From NCBI RefSeq assembly GCF_018588885.1, contig NZ_JAFFIW010000012.1:62001-126000 (forward strand): DNA of 64,000 nt. The letters are read 5' to 3'. The position numbers and the translations under genes are program-made. Within the stretch, counting starts at the first letter, position 1, and each line of letters begins with the position of its first letter. Under the pieces are notes generated by a model. It was not told the DNA's origin. It was given only the letters and a program-made list of their open reading frames with translations, and searched no databases. This DNA is from Mesorhizobium sp. dw_380 (lineage in GTDB: Bacteria > Pseudomonadota > Alphaproteobacteria > Rhizobiales > Rhizobiaceae). This document shows, in pieces, positions 1 to 9,601 of this stretch.

Positions 1-787
<787 letters not shown>

Positions 788-931
788 TCACGGCGGGGCG
801 AAATGGTCATCCCCATGGTCGTCACTTGCCGCGAGGCCTTTCAATGCATGGTTTTGTGCCGCCGGCTTTTGGCTTTGACAGCGCAGCAAACAGTGGTTAA
901 GGGGACCACTCTTTTATTCACGAGGCTTGCC

Positions 932-1318
932 GTGGCAAAAACCGAACTTGGCACAAAGCGTATCGACCCCGAGACGGGTCGAAAATTCTACGACCTGAAC
1001 AAGGACCCGATCGTCTCGCCCTACACCGGCAAGACCTATCCGCGTTCCTATTTCGAGGAGGGCAAGATCGCCGCCATCGAGGAGGAAGAGGAAGTGGTCG
1101 AGAAGGAAGTCGACGCGGAGGACGAAGAGGGCGTTGAGGTCGTCTCGCTCGAAGAGGCCGACGATGACGTCAAGGGCGACGATCTGCCTGATCTCGGCGA
1201 TGACGAGGACGTCGACCTCGGCGACGACGAGGACGACACCTTCCTCGCCGACGAAGAAGAAGAAGATGACGATGTCGCTGACATGATCGGCGTCGGCGAC
1301 GACGACGACGAGGTCTGA
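932..1318 (+). CDS. TIGR02300 family acidic protein
   Basis: A 128-residue protein of unknown function. The N-terminus (ELGTKRIDPETGRKFYDLN, then KDPIVSPYTGKTYPRSYF) matches my memory of the TIGR02300 family of alphaproteobacteria. From about residue 50 the chain is almost entirely Asp, Glu and Val, so the C-terminal half is probably disordered and strongly acidic. The start is the GTG at 932; the open frame continues upstream but without family-like sequence. It sits between aroA (divergent) and tRNA-Ala, a common alphaproteobacterial context. Because of the acid-rich repeats, spurious frames on the opposite strand encode long serine runs. Confidence 0.85.
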   Translation: MAKTELGTKRIDPETGRKFYDLNKDPIVSPYTGKTYPRSYFEEGKIAAIEEEEEVVEKEVDAEDEEGVEVVSLEEADDDVKGDDLPDLGDDEDVDLGDDEDDTFLADEEEEDDDVADMIGVGDDDDEV

Positions 1319-1382
1319 TCGGCCTTTCGCGAAGGCGTTTGCCGGCTTTCGCAGCGTTGGAATAAAAAGCCCGTGTTCAGGC

Positions 1383-1411
1383 TTGATATTGACGAAAGGC
1401 GGGGTTAGAAG
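1383..1411 (+). promoter_or_regulatory. candidate promoter of tRNA-Ala
   Basis: TTGATA (1383-1388) and TAGAAG (1406-1411) are separated by 17 bp, a sigma-70-like arrangement about 80 bp before the tRNA. The -10 matches the consensus at four of six positions. Inferred only. Confidence 0.35.
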
Positions 1412-1489
1412 CCGCCTGCACTAACGGCGCGGTGTTCCAACCCGCGCCGGATCTCTTCGCCGGAAACGGCGCCGGTGACTGCCGGAAGT

Positions 1490-1565
<76 letters not shown>

Positions 1566-1600
1566 GTCACTCTCCAGGCATCAGATCCTCTTTAGGCGCC

Positions 1601-1654
1601 AAATCTCAGCTGATTGCCAAATCTCAGGTGATTGCCAACTCTCAGCTGATTGAT
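1601..1654 (+). repeat. three 18-bp tandem repeats just 3' of tRNA-Ala
   Basis: The unit AAATCTCAGCTGATTGCC occurs at 1601-1618, again at 1619-1636 with one change (CAGGTG), and at 1637-1654 with a diverged end. Each unit includes a CAGCTGATTG core. No coding function is apparent; it starts 35 bp after the tRNA 3' end. Confidence 0.8.
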
Positions 1655-1688
1655 TGGCCAGGGTACCCGTCGCGGGTTCGGCATCCGT

Positions 1689-1952
1689 TCAGAGGTCCGT
1701 CGCGTCGAATTCAATCGCAAATCCCGCGTCGATAGCACTTCGCGCAACGAGATCGCCAAGTTCCCAATCCGTGAGTTCGCAAAGCGGAAAGGTTCGCCGT
1801 ACGGCGCGGTGGACCTCGCAGATCGAAATGCACGGCCTGCCGACGTTGTCGATCAGATAGCGGACAATCGCTTGGCGAACGTCCGATGCGGTAGGCGTCT
1901 GCGCGAGCGCCGGCATATCCGGCCTATGAATGCAGCCGTGGTTCTGCTCCAT
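1689..1952 (-). CDS. small hypothetical protein, paralogue of the gene upstream
   Basis: An 87-residue protein of unknown function starting at ATG 1952 (MEQNHGCIHRP). Its residues from about 45 onward can be aligned without gaps to the C-terminal half of the preceding gene at 1924-2169, sharing roughly 18 of 46 positions, including TD-EL--LVA and the ending FDA. It begins inside the end of that gene (29-bp overlap), so the pair is probably co-translated. Repeated acidic/hydrophobic helices suggest a small helical cytoplasmic protein. The ribosome-binding site is weak, in keeping with translational coupling. Confidence 0.55.
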   Translation of the reverse strand: MEQNHGCIHRPDMPALAQTPTASDVRQAIVRYLIDNVGRPCISICEVHRAVRRTFPLCELTDWELGDLVARSAIDAGFAIEFDATDL

Positions 1953-2169
1953 CGATTGTTTTTGCGTCGAAGGCGACGGGCACACCGTGAACGATGGACG
2001 CCGCCGCCACCAATTCCTCCAACTCGCGGTCGGTCGCTTTGCATGCCGGCATGAGTGTTCGAATGGCGCGGATCGCCTGCGCGGTGGAGAGGAACCGGGC
2101 CTTGCCTCTGGAGAGAACATAGGCTTCGGCGGCTTTTTCAACCGTGACTGTGTGAAAGCTGCTGGTCAT
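1924..2169 (-). CDS. small hypothetical protein, first of a tandem paralogous pair
   Basis: An 81-residue protein of unknown function. ATG at 2169 is chosen because AGGGAGG lies about nine bases upstream, although the frame is open slightly further. The chain begins MTSSFHTVTVEKAAEAY and ends GVPVAFDAKTIDGAEP; the segment from about residue 31 onward resembles the downstream gene. No signal peptide or membrane segment is seen. A Crp/Fnr regulator lies 85 bp upstream on the same strand. Confidence 0.6.
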   Translation of the reverse strand: MTSSFHTVTVEKAAEAYVLSRGKARFLSTAQAIRAIRTLMPACKATDRELEELVAAASIVHGVPVAFDAKTIDGAEPRLHS

Positions 2170-2254
2170 CGAGAATTTCCTCCCTGAAACCCTGACTGAC
2201 ACGATCTAGGACGGGAGTTCGGCAGCCTTCAAGCCTATGTCCGATACCGGACAA

Positions 2255-3040
2255 TCAGGCAGCGGAGGCCAGGCCGAAATAACGTTGCTCCTCTTCGCCG
2301 TAAGCGCCATGTGTGAGTTCTATCAATCCGACGCGGTCGACAATCGTGATCTCGCCGCGCCTGGCACGAACCAGCCCCCGATATTCGAGCATTTGCAGGG
2401 CCGTGGTGACCCCGGGACGGCGGGCGCCGAGCATGGTCGCCAGAAATTCATGCGTCAGGTAGATCTTGTCTCCGTCAGACCGGTCATGGATCATCAGCAG
2501 CCAGCGGGCCAGCCGTTCCTCGATCTTGGAGTGGCCGTTGACCAGTGCCGTCCGGGACGATTGGACAAGGAACGCGTGGGCATAGTCCAGCACCGACGTG
2601 CGAAGCGATGGGCTTTCTGCAATCGCAGGGCGAAGATTTTCAACCGGCAGGCACCAGCCATTGCCTGCGACCTGCATATAGGTCTCATTGGAAGAGCTGT
2701 CCTGGCCGAGAATGACGGCAATCCCTGTCATCCCGTCATAACCGATAATGCCGACTTCACTTTGCCGCCCGCCGGTCATGGTGGCGACGACCGAGGCGAT
2801 GCCCATCTCCGGGAAATATACATTCCGGATCGGCTGGTGCGCGACCTCCAACTGATCCCTGATGTCCAGTTCGACGTGATGCAGCGATGGCCGCAAAAGC
2901 GCGAAGTCCTGCGGGGAAAGGGCGTTCAGCACCTGGTTGCGAAAAAGGGATTGGGGCAAGGCTCTCTCCCATGCGGGCAAGAGCGCGTACCTCCTACTGT
3001 CGGGCGCATCCGAAGCAACTGGCGGCCGATGCCTAAGCAT
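2255..3040 (-). CDS. Crp/Fnr family transcriptional regulator
   Basis: About 261 residues. The N-terminal two thirds look like a cyclic-nucleotide-binding beta-roll (FPEMGIASVVATMTGGRQ, GIIGYDGMTG), and the C-terminal part contains a Crp-type winged helix (IEERLARWLLMIHDR, then LTHEFLATMLGARRPGVTTAL). This subgroup, common in rhizobia, lacks the four Fnr cysteines, and none of an Fnr pattern is visible here. ATG at 3040 is preferred over an in-frame TTG at 3064; neither has a strong ribosome-binding site. The target genes cannot be told from context. Confidence 0.85.
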   Translation of the reverse strand: MLRHRPPVASDAPDSRRYALLPAWERALPQSLFRNQVLNALSPQDFALLRPSLHHVELDIRDQLEVAHQPIRNVYFPEMGIASVVATMTGGRQSEVGIIGYDGMTGIAVILGQDSSSNETYMQVAGNGWCLPVENLRPAIAESPSLRTSVLDYAHAFLVQSSRTALVNGHSKIEERLARWLLMIHDRSDGDKIYLTHEFLATMLGARRPGVTTALQMLEYRGLVRARRGEITIVDRVGLIELTHGAYGEEEQRYFGLASAA

Positions 3041-3135
3041 AGGCTTCAAAACGCGCAATTGCAAAGTTTAGCGCTCAAATCGCGGCGAGAGCAGCTCGAG
3101 ATTGCAGCTGGCCCCGAGACCGGAGATTTACCTCC

Positions 3136-4284
3136 TCACCACTCGGCGAAGGAACCGTCCTTGTGGCGCCAGACCGGGTTGCGCCAGCGGTGACCTTCCC
3201 TGGCGCGCTCCTTGACGTAATCCTCGTCGATCTCGACGCCCAGGCCCGGGCCATCGGGAATGGCGACATAGCCATCCTGGTAGCGGAAGACATCCTTGTT
3301 GGCGGCGTAGTCGAGCAGGTCGTTGGCGGCGTTGTAATGGATGCCGAGGCTCTGCTCCTGGATGAAGCAATTGTAGCTGACGGCGTCGAGCTGCAGGCAG
3401 GCGGCCAGCGCGATCGGTCCCAGCGGACAGTGCGGCGCCACCGCCACGTCATAGGCTTCCGCCATCGCCGCGATCTTGCGGCATTCGGTGATGCCGCCGG
3501 CATGCGACAGGTCCGGCTGGATGATGTCGACGACGCCTTCCTCGAACACCGATTTGAAGTCCCAGCGGCTGTAGAGACGCTCGCCCAGCGCAATCGGCGT
3601 CGAACCGAGAGCTGCGATCTCCTTCAGCGCCTCGCGGTTTTCGCTGAGCACCGGTTCCTCGATGAACATGAGCCGGTAGGGTTCGAGTTCCTTGACGAGG
3701 ATGCGGGCCATCGGCCGGTGCACGCGTCCGTGGAAATCGACGGCGATGCCGATGTTGGGGCCGACAGCTTCGCGCACCATGGCCACGCGTTCCACTGCGG
3801 CGTCTATCTTGTCGTGGCTGTCGACGATCTGCAATTCCTCGGTGCCATTCATCTTCAGCGCCAGGAAGCCGCGCGCCACCATTTCCTTGGCGCCGGCCGC
3901 CACCTCCGCTGGGCGGTCGCCGCCGATCCAAGAATAGACCTTGATCGTGTCGCGCAGCCTGCCGCCGAGCAGTTCATGCACGGGCACGCCAAGCGCCTTG
4001 CCCTTGATGTCCCACAGCGCCTGGTCGATGCCGGCAATGGCGCTCATCAGGATAGGCCCGCCGCGATAGAAGCCGCCGCGGTGCATCACCGTCCAGTGGT
4101 CCTCGATCAGGCGAGGGTCCTTGCCGATGAGGTAGTCGCCAAGCTCCTTGACCGCCGCCTCGACGGTCAGCGCCCGGCCCTCGACCACCGGCTCGCCCCA
4201 GCCGGTGACGCCGGCGTCGGTCTCGATCTTCAGGAACAGCCAGCGCGGCGGAACGATGTAGGTGGTGAGCGATATGATTTTCAT
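3136..4284 (-). CDS. dgoD: D-galactonate dehydratase
   Basis: Enolase-superfamily enzyme converting D-galactonate to 2-keto-3-deoxy-D-galactonate. The 382 residues equal the E. coli DgoD length and the catalytic residues fall at the same numbers: Asp183 and His185 in VDFHG, Glu209 in FIEEP, Glu235 in LGER and His285 in APHCP. The start at ATG 4284 gives the expected [10 protein letters not shown]-terminus. The gene ends the transcript that begins with a GntR regulator (7-bp gap) and is divergent from an AraFGH-type transporter. An SDR sugar dehydrogenase downstream of that transporter would complete the oxidative route; lactonase, KDGal kinase and aldolase are not in the window. Confidence 0.92.
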   Translation of the reverse strand: MKIISLTTYIVPPRWLFLKIETDAGVTGWGEPVVEGRALTVEAAVKELGDYLIGKDPRLIEDHWTVMHRGGFYRGGPILMSAIAGIDQALWDIKGKALGVPVHELLGGRLRDTIKVYSWIGGDRPAEVAAGAKEMVARGFLALKMNGTEELQIVDSHDKIDAAVERVAMVREAVGPNIGIAVDFHGRVHRPMARILVKELEPYRLMFIEEPVLSENREALKEIAALGSTPIALGERLYSRWDFKSVFEEGVVDIIQPDLSHAGGITECRKIAAMAEAYDVAVAPHCPLGPIALAACLQLDAVSYNCFIQEQSLGIHYNAANDLLDYAANKDVFRYQDGYVAIPDGPGLGVEIDEDYVKERAREGHRWRNPVWRHKDGSFAEW

Positions 4285-4291
4285 GCGGGTC

Positions 4292-5038
4292 TCAGTTGTT
4301 CTTGAGTTTCTTGGCGCTGACGAGGTCGCGCGCCGCAAGGTCGAGAATCCGGTTTGCCGCGCCACGCGCGGCCTCGGCGTCGCGCATGCGCAGCGCCTCC
4401 ACCACCTCGCGGTGCGCCGCCACGGCTTCCATGCGCCGCTCGAAAGAAATCGTCGCCGTCGCTTCCAGCGAGAATTTCAGCCCGGTGTCGATCAGATTGC
4501 CGATCTGGCGAAAGATCGGGTTGTGGCTCGCAGCATACACGATCTGGTGGAAGGCGATATCGGAGCGCGAGAACATGGCGAGGTCCTCGCCGGCGTCCGC
4601 CATGCCGCGCCACGCGGCTTCGAGATCGGCGATCTCCTGCAGTGTCGCGCGCGTCGCTGCCAGTTCCGCGACCAGCGGTTCGATGGCGCGGCGTGTTTCC
4701 AGGATGGCGTCAAACAGCTTGTCGTCCAGTGCATGCGGCGCATGCCAGGCAAGCACCTGCGGGTCGATGATGTTCCAGTCGTCCTCGTTGCAGACGATGG
4801 TGCCGACGCGCGGCCGCGACAGCACCAGCCCCTTGGCGGCCAGCACCTTCAGGGCCTCGCGGATGACGGTGCGGCTGACGCCATACTCGATGCCAAGTTC
4901 GTTTTCGGTCGGCAGGGAGGATCCAGCCGGGTAGCGGCCGGAAAAAATATCCGAGGCCATCGCCTTGGTCACATCGGGCATGACGCGCGGGCGGCGGCTA
5001 GCCGTCTCGCCTGACGCCTTTTTAGAAGTTTCGGTCAC
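4292..5038 (-). CDS. GntR family (FadR subfamily) regulator of the sugar module
   Basis: A 248-residue regulator with an N-terminal winged helix ([18 protein letters not shown], then [19 protein letters not shown]) and a C-terminal FCD-type all-helical effector domain. GTG at 5038 is chosen as start because GGAGG lies just upstream. It is the first gene of a transcript with dgoD and is divergent from araF. A TATCATAC inverted repeat in the shared intergenic DNA is the likely operator. The effector is probably a sugar acid such as galactonate or its dehydration product (inference). Confidence 0.88.
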   Translation of the reverse strand: MTETSKKASGETASRRPRVMPDVTKAMASDIFSGRYPAGSSLPTENELGIEYGVSRTVIREALKVLAAKGLVLSRPRVGTIVCNEDDWNIIDPQVLAWHAPHALDDKLFDAILETRRAIEPLVAELAATRATLQEIADLEAAWRGMADAGEDLAMFSRSDIAFHQIVYAASHNPIFRQIGNLIDTGLKFSLEATATISFERRMEAVAAHREVVEALRMRDAEAARGAANRILDLAARDLVSAKKLKNN

Positions 5039-5148
5039 CTCAGCCCTCCTCCAAGGCGGCGAACCCTTTGGGTTTCGCACAACCGGCCCGGCCTTACCGG
5101 ATGCGGATGATTTGCGCCAGCGATCCTTGGTCAGAGCATGTATCTTAA

Positions 5149-5181
5149 TTATCATACCAGATCAATTGACGAGTATGATAA
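5149..5181. promoter_or_regulatory. inverted repeat, candidate operator of the GntR regulator
   Basis: TTATCATAC (5149-5157) and GTATGATAA (5173-5181) are perfect inverted arms separated by 15 bp. The site lies between the divergent gntR-dgoD and araFGH transcripts, and the right arm falls between the -35 and -10 candidates of the araF promoter, which suggests repression. Confidence 0.55.
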
Positions 5182-5194
5182 AAACGAATAGAGA
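5166..5194 (+). promoter_or_regulatory. candidate araF promoter
   Basis: TTGACG (5166-5171), 17 bp, then TAGAGA (5189-5194), 47 bp before the araF ATG. The -35 is strong and the -10 weak. It overlaps the right arm of the TTATCATAC repeat. Confidence 0.4.
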
Positions 5195-5240
5195 CTCCGG
5201 CACCCGGGCCGAGCGCCCGGCCTATCGCTGGGAGGTAATC

Positions 5241-6230
5241 ATGCGACTTTTGAAGACCGCGCTTGTCGCGGGCGCGCTTGCCGTGCTGTCCGTCACGACC
5301 ATCGCTGCATATGCTCAGGACACCAAGATCGGCTTCATCGTCAAACAGCCCGAGGAGCCGTGGTTCCAGGACGAATGGAAATTCGCCGACCAGGCCGCCA
5401 AGGAAAAGGGGTTTACCCTCGTCAAGATCGGTGCCGAGGACGGTGAGAAGCTGATGTCGGCGATCGACAATCTCGGCGCCCAGGGCGCGCAGGGCTTCAT
5501 TGTCTGCACCCCGGACGTGAAGCTCGGCCCCGGCATCGCCGCCAAGGCCGCCGCCAACAATCTCAAGCTGATGACCGTCGACGACCGGCTGGTCGGCGCC
5601 GACGGCAAGGCGCTGGAGGATGTGCCGCATATGGGCATCTCGGCCACCAAGATCGGCGAGGCCGTCGGCCAGGCGATCGTCGACGAAATGAAGGCGCGCG
5701 GCTGGAAGGCCGACGAGGTCGGCGCGATCCGGGTCTCCTACGACCAGTTGCCGACCGCCGTCGACCGTGTCGAAGGCGCAATTTCGGTGCTCAAGGCCAA
5801 TGGCTTCAAGGCCGAGAATATCTTTGATGCGCCGCAAGCCAAGACCGACACCGAGGCCGCCCTCAACGCCGCGACCGTCGTGCTCAACGCCCATGCCGAC
5901 ATCAAGAAGTGGGTCTCCTTCGGCCTCAATGACGAGGCCGTTCTGGGCGCCGTGCGTGCTTCCGAAAGCGTCGGCATTCCCGCCGACGGCATGATCGGCG
6001 TCGGCATCGGCGGCGCGGATTCGGCGATCAACGAATTCAAGAAGCCGACCGCCACCGGCTTCGTCGGTACGGTGATCATCTCGCCGAAGCGGCATGGTTA
6101 CGAGACGGCGCTCAACATGTATGACTGGGTCGCCAACAACAAGGAACCGGAGAAGCTGATCCTGACCTCCGGTGCGCTGGCCAAGCGCGACGACTACCAG
6201 AAGGTCCGCCAGGGCCTCGGCATCGAATAA
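5241..6230 (+). CDS. araF: arabinose/galactose-type ABC transporter, periplasmic substrate-binding protein
   Basis: A 329-residue precursor, the same length as E. coli AraF. Residues 1-25 form a Sec signal peptide ending AYA. The mature chain begins DTKIGFIVKQPEEPWFQ and closely follows E. coli AraF, including EWKFADQA, GFIVCTPD and ATKIGE. ATG 5241 is preceded by GGAGG at 5231. The protein should bind L-arabinose, D-galactose or D-fucose in the periplasm; the neighbouring galactonate dehydratase favours galactose, but the ligand cannot be fixed from sequence. A strong hairpin separates it from araG. Confidence 0.9.
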   Translation: MRLLKTALVAGALAVLSVTTIAAYAQDTKIGFIVKQPEEPWFQDEWKFADQAAKEKGFTLVKIGAEDGEKLMSAIDNLGAQGAQGFIVCTPDVKLGPGIAAKAAANNLKLMTVDDRLVGADGKALEDVPHMGISATKIGEAVGQAIVDEMKARGWKADEVGAIRVSYDQLPTAVDRVEGAISVLKANGFKAENIFDAPQAKTDTEAALNAATVVLNAHADIKKWVSFGLNDEAVLGAVRASESVGIPADGMIGVGIGGADSAINEFKKPTATGFVGTVIISPKRHGYETALNMYDWVANNKEPEKLILTSGALAKRDDYQKVRQGLGIE

Positions 6231-6240
6231 TCCTCCCTGT

Positions 6241-6276
6241 ACAAACAGGCGGCGGCTCATCCCGCCGCCTGTTTGT
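6241..6276 (+). promoter_or_regulatory. intercistronic hairpin between araF and araG
   Basis: ACAAACAGGCGGCGG (6241-6255) pairs perfectly with 6262-6276 around a six-base loop. There is no T-tract, so it is more likely an mRNA-stabilising or partial-attenuation element that raises binding-protein expression above that of the membrane components. Confidence 0.75.
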
Positions 6277-6299
6277 CATGACACAGAAGGATCGGCGCC

Positions 6300-7811
6300 G
6301 TGTCCTTTCTCGACTTCTCGCGCATCACCAAGACCTATCCGGGCGTCAAGGCGCTGTCGGATGTTTCGTTCGGCGTCGACAAGGGCGCCGTGCATGGCCT
6401 GATGGGCGAGAATGGCGCTGGTAAATCCACGCTGATCAAGATCCTGTCGGGCGACCAGCATGCCGACGATGGCGAGATCCGCATCGACGGCAAGGTCCAG
6501 GCCTATGCCTCGACAAGGGATGCCTTCGACAATGGCGTCATCGTCATCCACCAGGAACTCCAGCTCGTCCCCGAACTCACCGTTGCCGAGAACCTCAGCC
6601 TCGGCCGCTTTCCCGCCAGCGCCGGCATCATCGCCGGCCGCCGGATGCTGGACGATGTCGGCGCCAAGCTGAAATCGGCCGGCATCGACATCGACATGCG
6701 CCGCAAGGTCAAGACGCTGTCCATCGGCGAACGCCAGATGGTCGAGATCGCCAAGGCGATCATGCTCGACGCGCGCGTCATCGCGCTGGACGAGCCGACC
6801 TCGTCGCTGTCCTCGCGCGAAAGCGAAATCCTGTTTTCCCTGATCGACCGGCTGCGCGGCGAGGGCAAGGTCATCATCTATGTCTCGCATCGGCTGGACG
6901 AGGTGTTCCGCCTCTGCGACAGCCTGACCGTGCTGCGCGACGGCAAGCTCGCGGCGCATCACGCGTCGCTGAAAGGTGTCACCCGCGACCAAGTCGTCGC
7001 CGAAATGGTCGGCCGCGAAATCTCCGACATCTGGGGTTTTCGCCCGCGCAAATCAGGCGACATCAGGCTGAAAGTCGACACTGTCTCCGGAGCAAAGCTG
7101 AAGACGCCCGCCAGTTTCGAGGCGAGGGCTGGCGAGATCGTCGGCTTCTTCGGCCTGATCGGCGCCGGACGCTCGGAGTTGATGCGGCTGGTTTTTGGCG
7201 CCGACCATCGATCGGGCGGCACCATCACCGTCGACGGCAAGGTCGTTGGCGCCACCGACCCGCATGATGCGATCCGCGCCGGCATCGTTCTGTGCTCGGA
7301 AGATCGCAAGCATGACGGCATCATCCAGGGCCGCTCGATCGAGGAGAACATCAACATCTCGTCGCGGCGCCATCACGCGCGCTTCGGCGTCTTGAACCGC
7401 GCCAGCGAGATCGAAACCGCCGAAACCTTCATCAAGAAGCTCAAGGTGCGCACGCCCTCGCGCAAGCAGGACATCATCAACCTTTCCGGCGGCAACCAGC
7501 AGAAGGTCATCCTTGGCCGGTGGCTGTCGGAGCAGGGCGTGCGCGTCCTCATCGTCGACGAGCCGACGCGGGGCATTGACGTCGGCGCCAAATCGGAAAT
7601 CTACGAACTGCTCTACCAGCTTGCCGAAGACGGCATGGCGATCATCGTCGTCTCGTCCGAACTACCCGAGGTGATGGGTATTTGCGACCGCATCCTGGTG
7701 ATGTGCGGCGGGCGCATCAGCGCCGAACTTGTGCGGGACCAGTTCGCCGAGAAGGCGATCCTGGCAGCAGCACTTCCCGACAAGAAAACCCCCGACGCGA
7801 TCGCATCCTGA
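6300..7811 (+). CDS. araG: sugar ABC transporter ATP-binding protein (tandem ATPase)
   Basis: A 503-residue fusion of two ABC domains, as in AraG, MglA and RbsA. The first half has the Walker A GENGAGKST, a degenerate signature LSIGERQMVEIAKA and Walker B ALDEPTSSL; the second has LSGGNQQKVILGRWL and LIVDEPTRGID, with a degenerate Walker A (GLIGAGRSE), as is usual for the family. The start is GTG 6300. It should energise AraF-AraH uptake at the cytoplasmic membrane. araH follows after 10 bp. Confidence 0.9.
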   Translation: MSFLDFSRITKTYPGVKALSDVSFGVDKGAVHGLMGENGAGKSTLIKILSGDQHADDGEIRIDGKVQAYASTRDAFDNGVIVIHQELQLVPELTVAENLSLGRFPASAGIIAGRRMLDDVGAKLKSAGIDIDMRRKVKTLSIGERQMVEIAKAIMLDARVIALDEPTSSLSSRESEILFSLIDRLRGEGKVIIYVSHRLDEVFRLCDSLTVLRDGKLAAHHASLKGVTRDQVVAEMVGREISDIWGFRPRKSGDIRLKVDTVSGAKLKTPASFEARAGEIVGFFGLIGAGRSELMRLVFGADHRSGGTITVDGKVVGATDPHDAIRAGIVLCSEDRKHDGIIQGRSIEENINISSRRHHARFGVLNRASEIETAETFIKKLKVRTPSRKQDIINLSGGNQQKVILGRWLSEQGVRVLIVDEPTRGIDVGAKSEIYELLYQLAEDGMAIIVVSSELPEVMGICDRILVMCGGRISAELVRDQFAEKAILAAALPDKKTPDAIAS

Positions 7812-7821
7812 GGATTTTGGC

Positions 7822-8772
7822 ATGACCCACCGGTTGAAGAAGCTCCTGCTCGGCGAACAGGGCCTCGTCGTCATCTTCATCGTCGCCTTCGCGCTGGTGT
7901 CGGCTCTGGTGCCGAACTTCCTCACCGATCGCAACATGCTTGGCCTGCTGCAGTCGGTGGTCACCGTCGGAATCGTCGCCTGCACCATGATGTTCTGTCT
8001 CGCGGCGCGCGACTTCGACCTGTCGGTCGGCTCGATCGTCGCCTTCGCCGGCATGGTCGCGGTGATGGCGTCGAACTACACCGGCTCGATCCTGCTCGGC
8101 CTTCTGGCGGCAATCGCCTGCGGGGCCTTCGTCGGTTTCATCAACGGCGTCGTCATCGCCAAATTCCGCATCAACGCGCTGATCACGACGCTGGCCACCA
8201 TGCAGATCGTGCGCGGCCTGGCGTTGATCGCATCCGACGGCCGCGCCGTCGGCATCAACAGCCCTGATTTCTACCAGTTGGCGCTGTCGAAACTGCTTGG
8301 CATCCCGACACCGATCTGGATTCTGGCGCTTCTGTTCGGCATCTTCGGCTTCGTCCTGAACCGCACCGTCTTCGGCAAGAACACGCTTGCCATCGGCGGC
8401 AATCCCGAGGCGTCGCGGCTGGCCGGCGTCAATGTCGACAGGACGCGCATCTGGATCTTCGCGCTGCAGGGCGTGGTCTGCGGCATCGCCGGCATCCTGC
8501 TGGCCTCGCGCATCACCTCGGGCCAGCCCAACGCGGCGGTCGGGCTCGAGCTTTCGGTCATCTCGGCCTGCGTGCTCGGCGGCGTCTCGCTTGCCGGCGG
8601 TCGCGCCACCATGTCCGGCGTCATCGTCGGCGTGCTGATCATGGGCATTGCCGAGAACGCCATGAACCTGCTCAACATCCCAGCCTTCTATCAATACATC
8701 GTGCGCGGCGTGATCCTGCTGCTCGCCGTTCTGCTCGACAATCTACGCTCGTCGGCATTGGGCCGGAGGTAA
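7822..8772 (+). CDS. araH: sugar ABC transporter permease
   Basis: A 316-residue polytopic membrane protein of the AraH/RbsC family with eight or more hydrophobic segments. The family-typical motif FDLSVGSIVAFAGM occurs near residue 75 and the loop GGNPEASRLAGVNVDR near residue 195. ATG 7822 is chosen because the sequence resembles family N-termini (MTHRLKKLLLGEQG) and lies just after the araG stop. It should form the channel of the AraFGH importer. Confidence 0.9.
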   Translation: MTHRLKKLLLGEQGLVVIFIVAFALVSALVPNFLTDRNMLGLLQSVVTVGIVACTMMFCLAARDFDLSVGSIVAFAGMVAVMASNYTGSILLGLLAAIACGAFVGFINGVVIAKFRINALITTLATMQIVRGLALIASDGRAVGINSPDFYQLALSKLLGIPTPIWILALLFGIFGFVLNRTVFGKNTLAIGGNPEASRLAGVNVDRTRIWIFALQGVVCGIAGILLASRITSGQPNAAVGLELSVISACVLGGVSLAGGRATMSGVIVGVLIMGIAENAMNLLNIPAFYQYIVRGVILLLAVLLDNLRSSALGRR

Positions 8773-8797
8773 TCATCTTCCAGGTGGAGTGACAGTG

Positions 8798-9577
8798 ATG
8801 GCTGACCGTCTGACCGGCAAACGCATCTTCCTGACCGGCGCCGCGCAAGGCATCGGGCTAGCCATCGCCGAAGCTTGTCTGGCCGAGGGGGCAAAGCTGT
8901 TCCTGGTCGATCGCGACGGCAAATTGCTGGACAAGACCGTGGCGGGGCTTGCCGCCTCGCACGGATCTATCGGGCACGTCGCCGCCGACATCAGCGACGG
9001 GGCCGCGATTGCCGCCGCGGTCAGGCAAGCAGGCGAAGAGATCGGCCCGGTCAACGCGTTGATCAACAATGCCGGCATGAATGTCTTCTCGACGCCGCTC
9101 GATGCGACGGAGGAGGAGTGGAACCGCAATTTCGACGTCAACGTCAAGGGCGCCTGGAACTGCAGCAAGGCGGTGCTGCCTGGCATGCTCGCCAGCGGCG
9201 GCGGCACTATCCTCAACATCGCCTCGACGCACAGCTTCACTATCATTCCGCACACCTTCCCCTATCCCGTCGCCAAGCACGCTTTGCTTGGCCTCACCAA
9301 ATCGCTAGCGCTCGAGTATGCGCGGCAAGGCGTGCGCGTGAATGCGTTGGCGCCCGGCTATGTCGAGACGCAGAAGGCGATCGACTACTGGAACAGCTTT
9401 GCTGATCCGGCCGCGGCGCGTGCCAAGACCATGGCGCTGCATCCCGGCGGCCGCATCGCCTCGGCACGCGAGATCGCGCTCGCCGCGGTGTTCATGATTT
9501 CCGACGAAAGCCCGTTCATGAACGCGGCCACGCTCGTCGTCGACGGCGGGCTGAGCCAGCTGCAGCATCCCGCCTGA
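8798..9577 (+). CDS. short-chain dehydrogenase/reductase, probable sugar 1-dehydrogenase
   Basis: A 259-residue classical SDR. The nucleotide-binding motif TGAAQGIG, NNAG in ALINNAGMNVF, the catalytic Ser in IASTHSFT and YPVAKHALL (Tyr and Lys) are present. It ends the araFGH transcript, 25 bp after araH, so oxidation of the imported aldose (D-galactose or L-arabinose) to the lactone feeding galactonate dehydratase is a reasonable inference; rhizobial galactose dehydrogenases of this fold are known. ATG 8798 is preferred over GTG 8789 because GGAG sits nine bases before it. Confidence 0.8.
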   Translation: MADRLTGKRIFLTGAAQGIGLAIAEACLAEGAKLFLVDRDGKLLDKTVAGLAASHGSIGHVAADISDGAAIAAAVRQAGEEIGPVNALINNAGMNVFSTPLDATEEEWNRNFDVNVKGAWNCSKAVLPGMLASGGGTILNIASTHSFTIIPHTFPYPVAKHALLGLTKSLALEYARQGVRVNALAPGYVETQKAIDYWNSFADPAAARAKTMALHPGGRIASAREIALAAVFMISDESPFMNAATLVVDGGLSQLQHPA

Positions 9578-9601
9578 ATGTCAGGGAACAATGTACCTGT
9601 T

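Noticed and set aside
1048..1284. A serine-rich frame opposite the TIGR02300 protein
   Set aside because: It is the antisense reading of Asp/Glu codon repeats.
1601..1654. The tandem repeats as a CRISPR array
   Set aside because: The 18-bp units are directly adjacent with no spacers and no cas genes are present.
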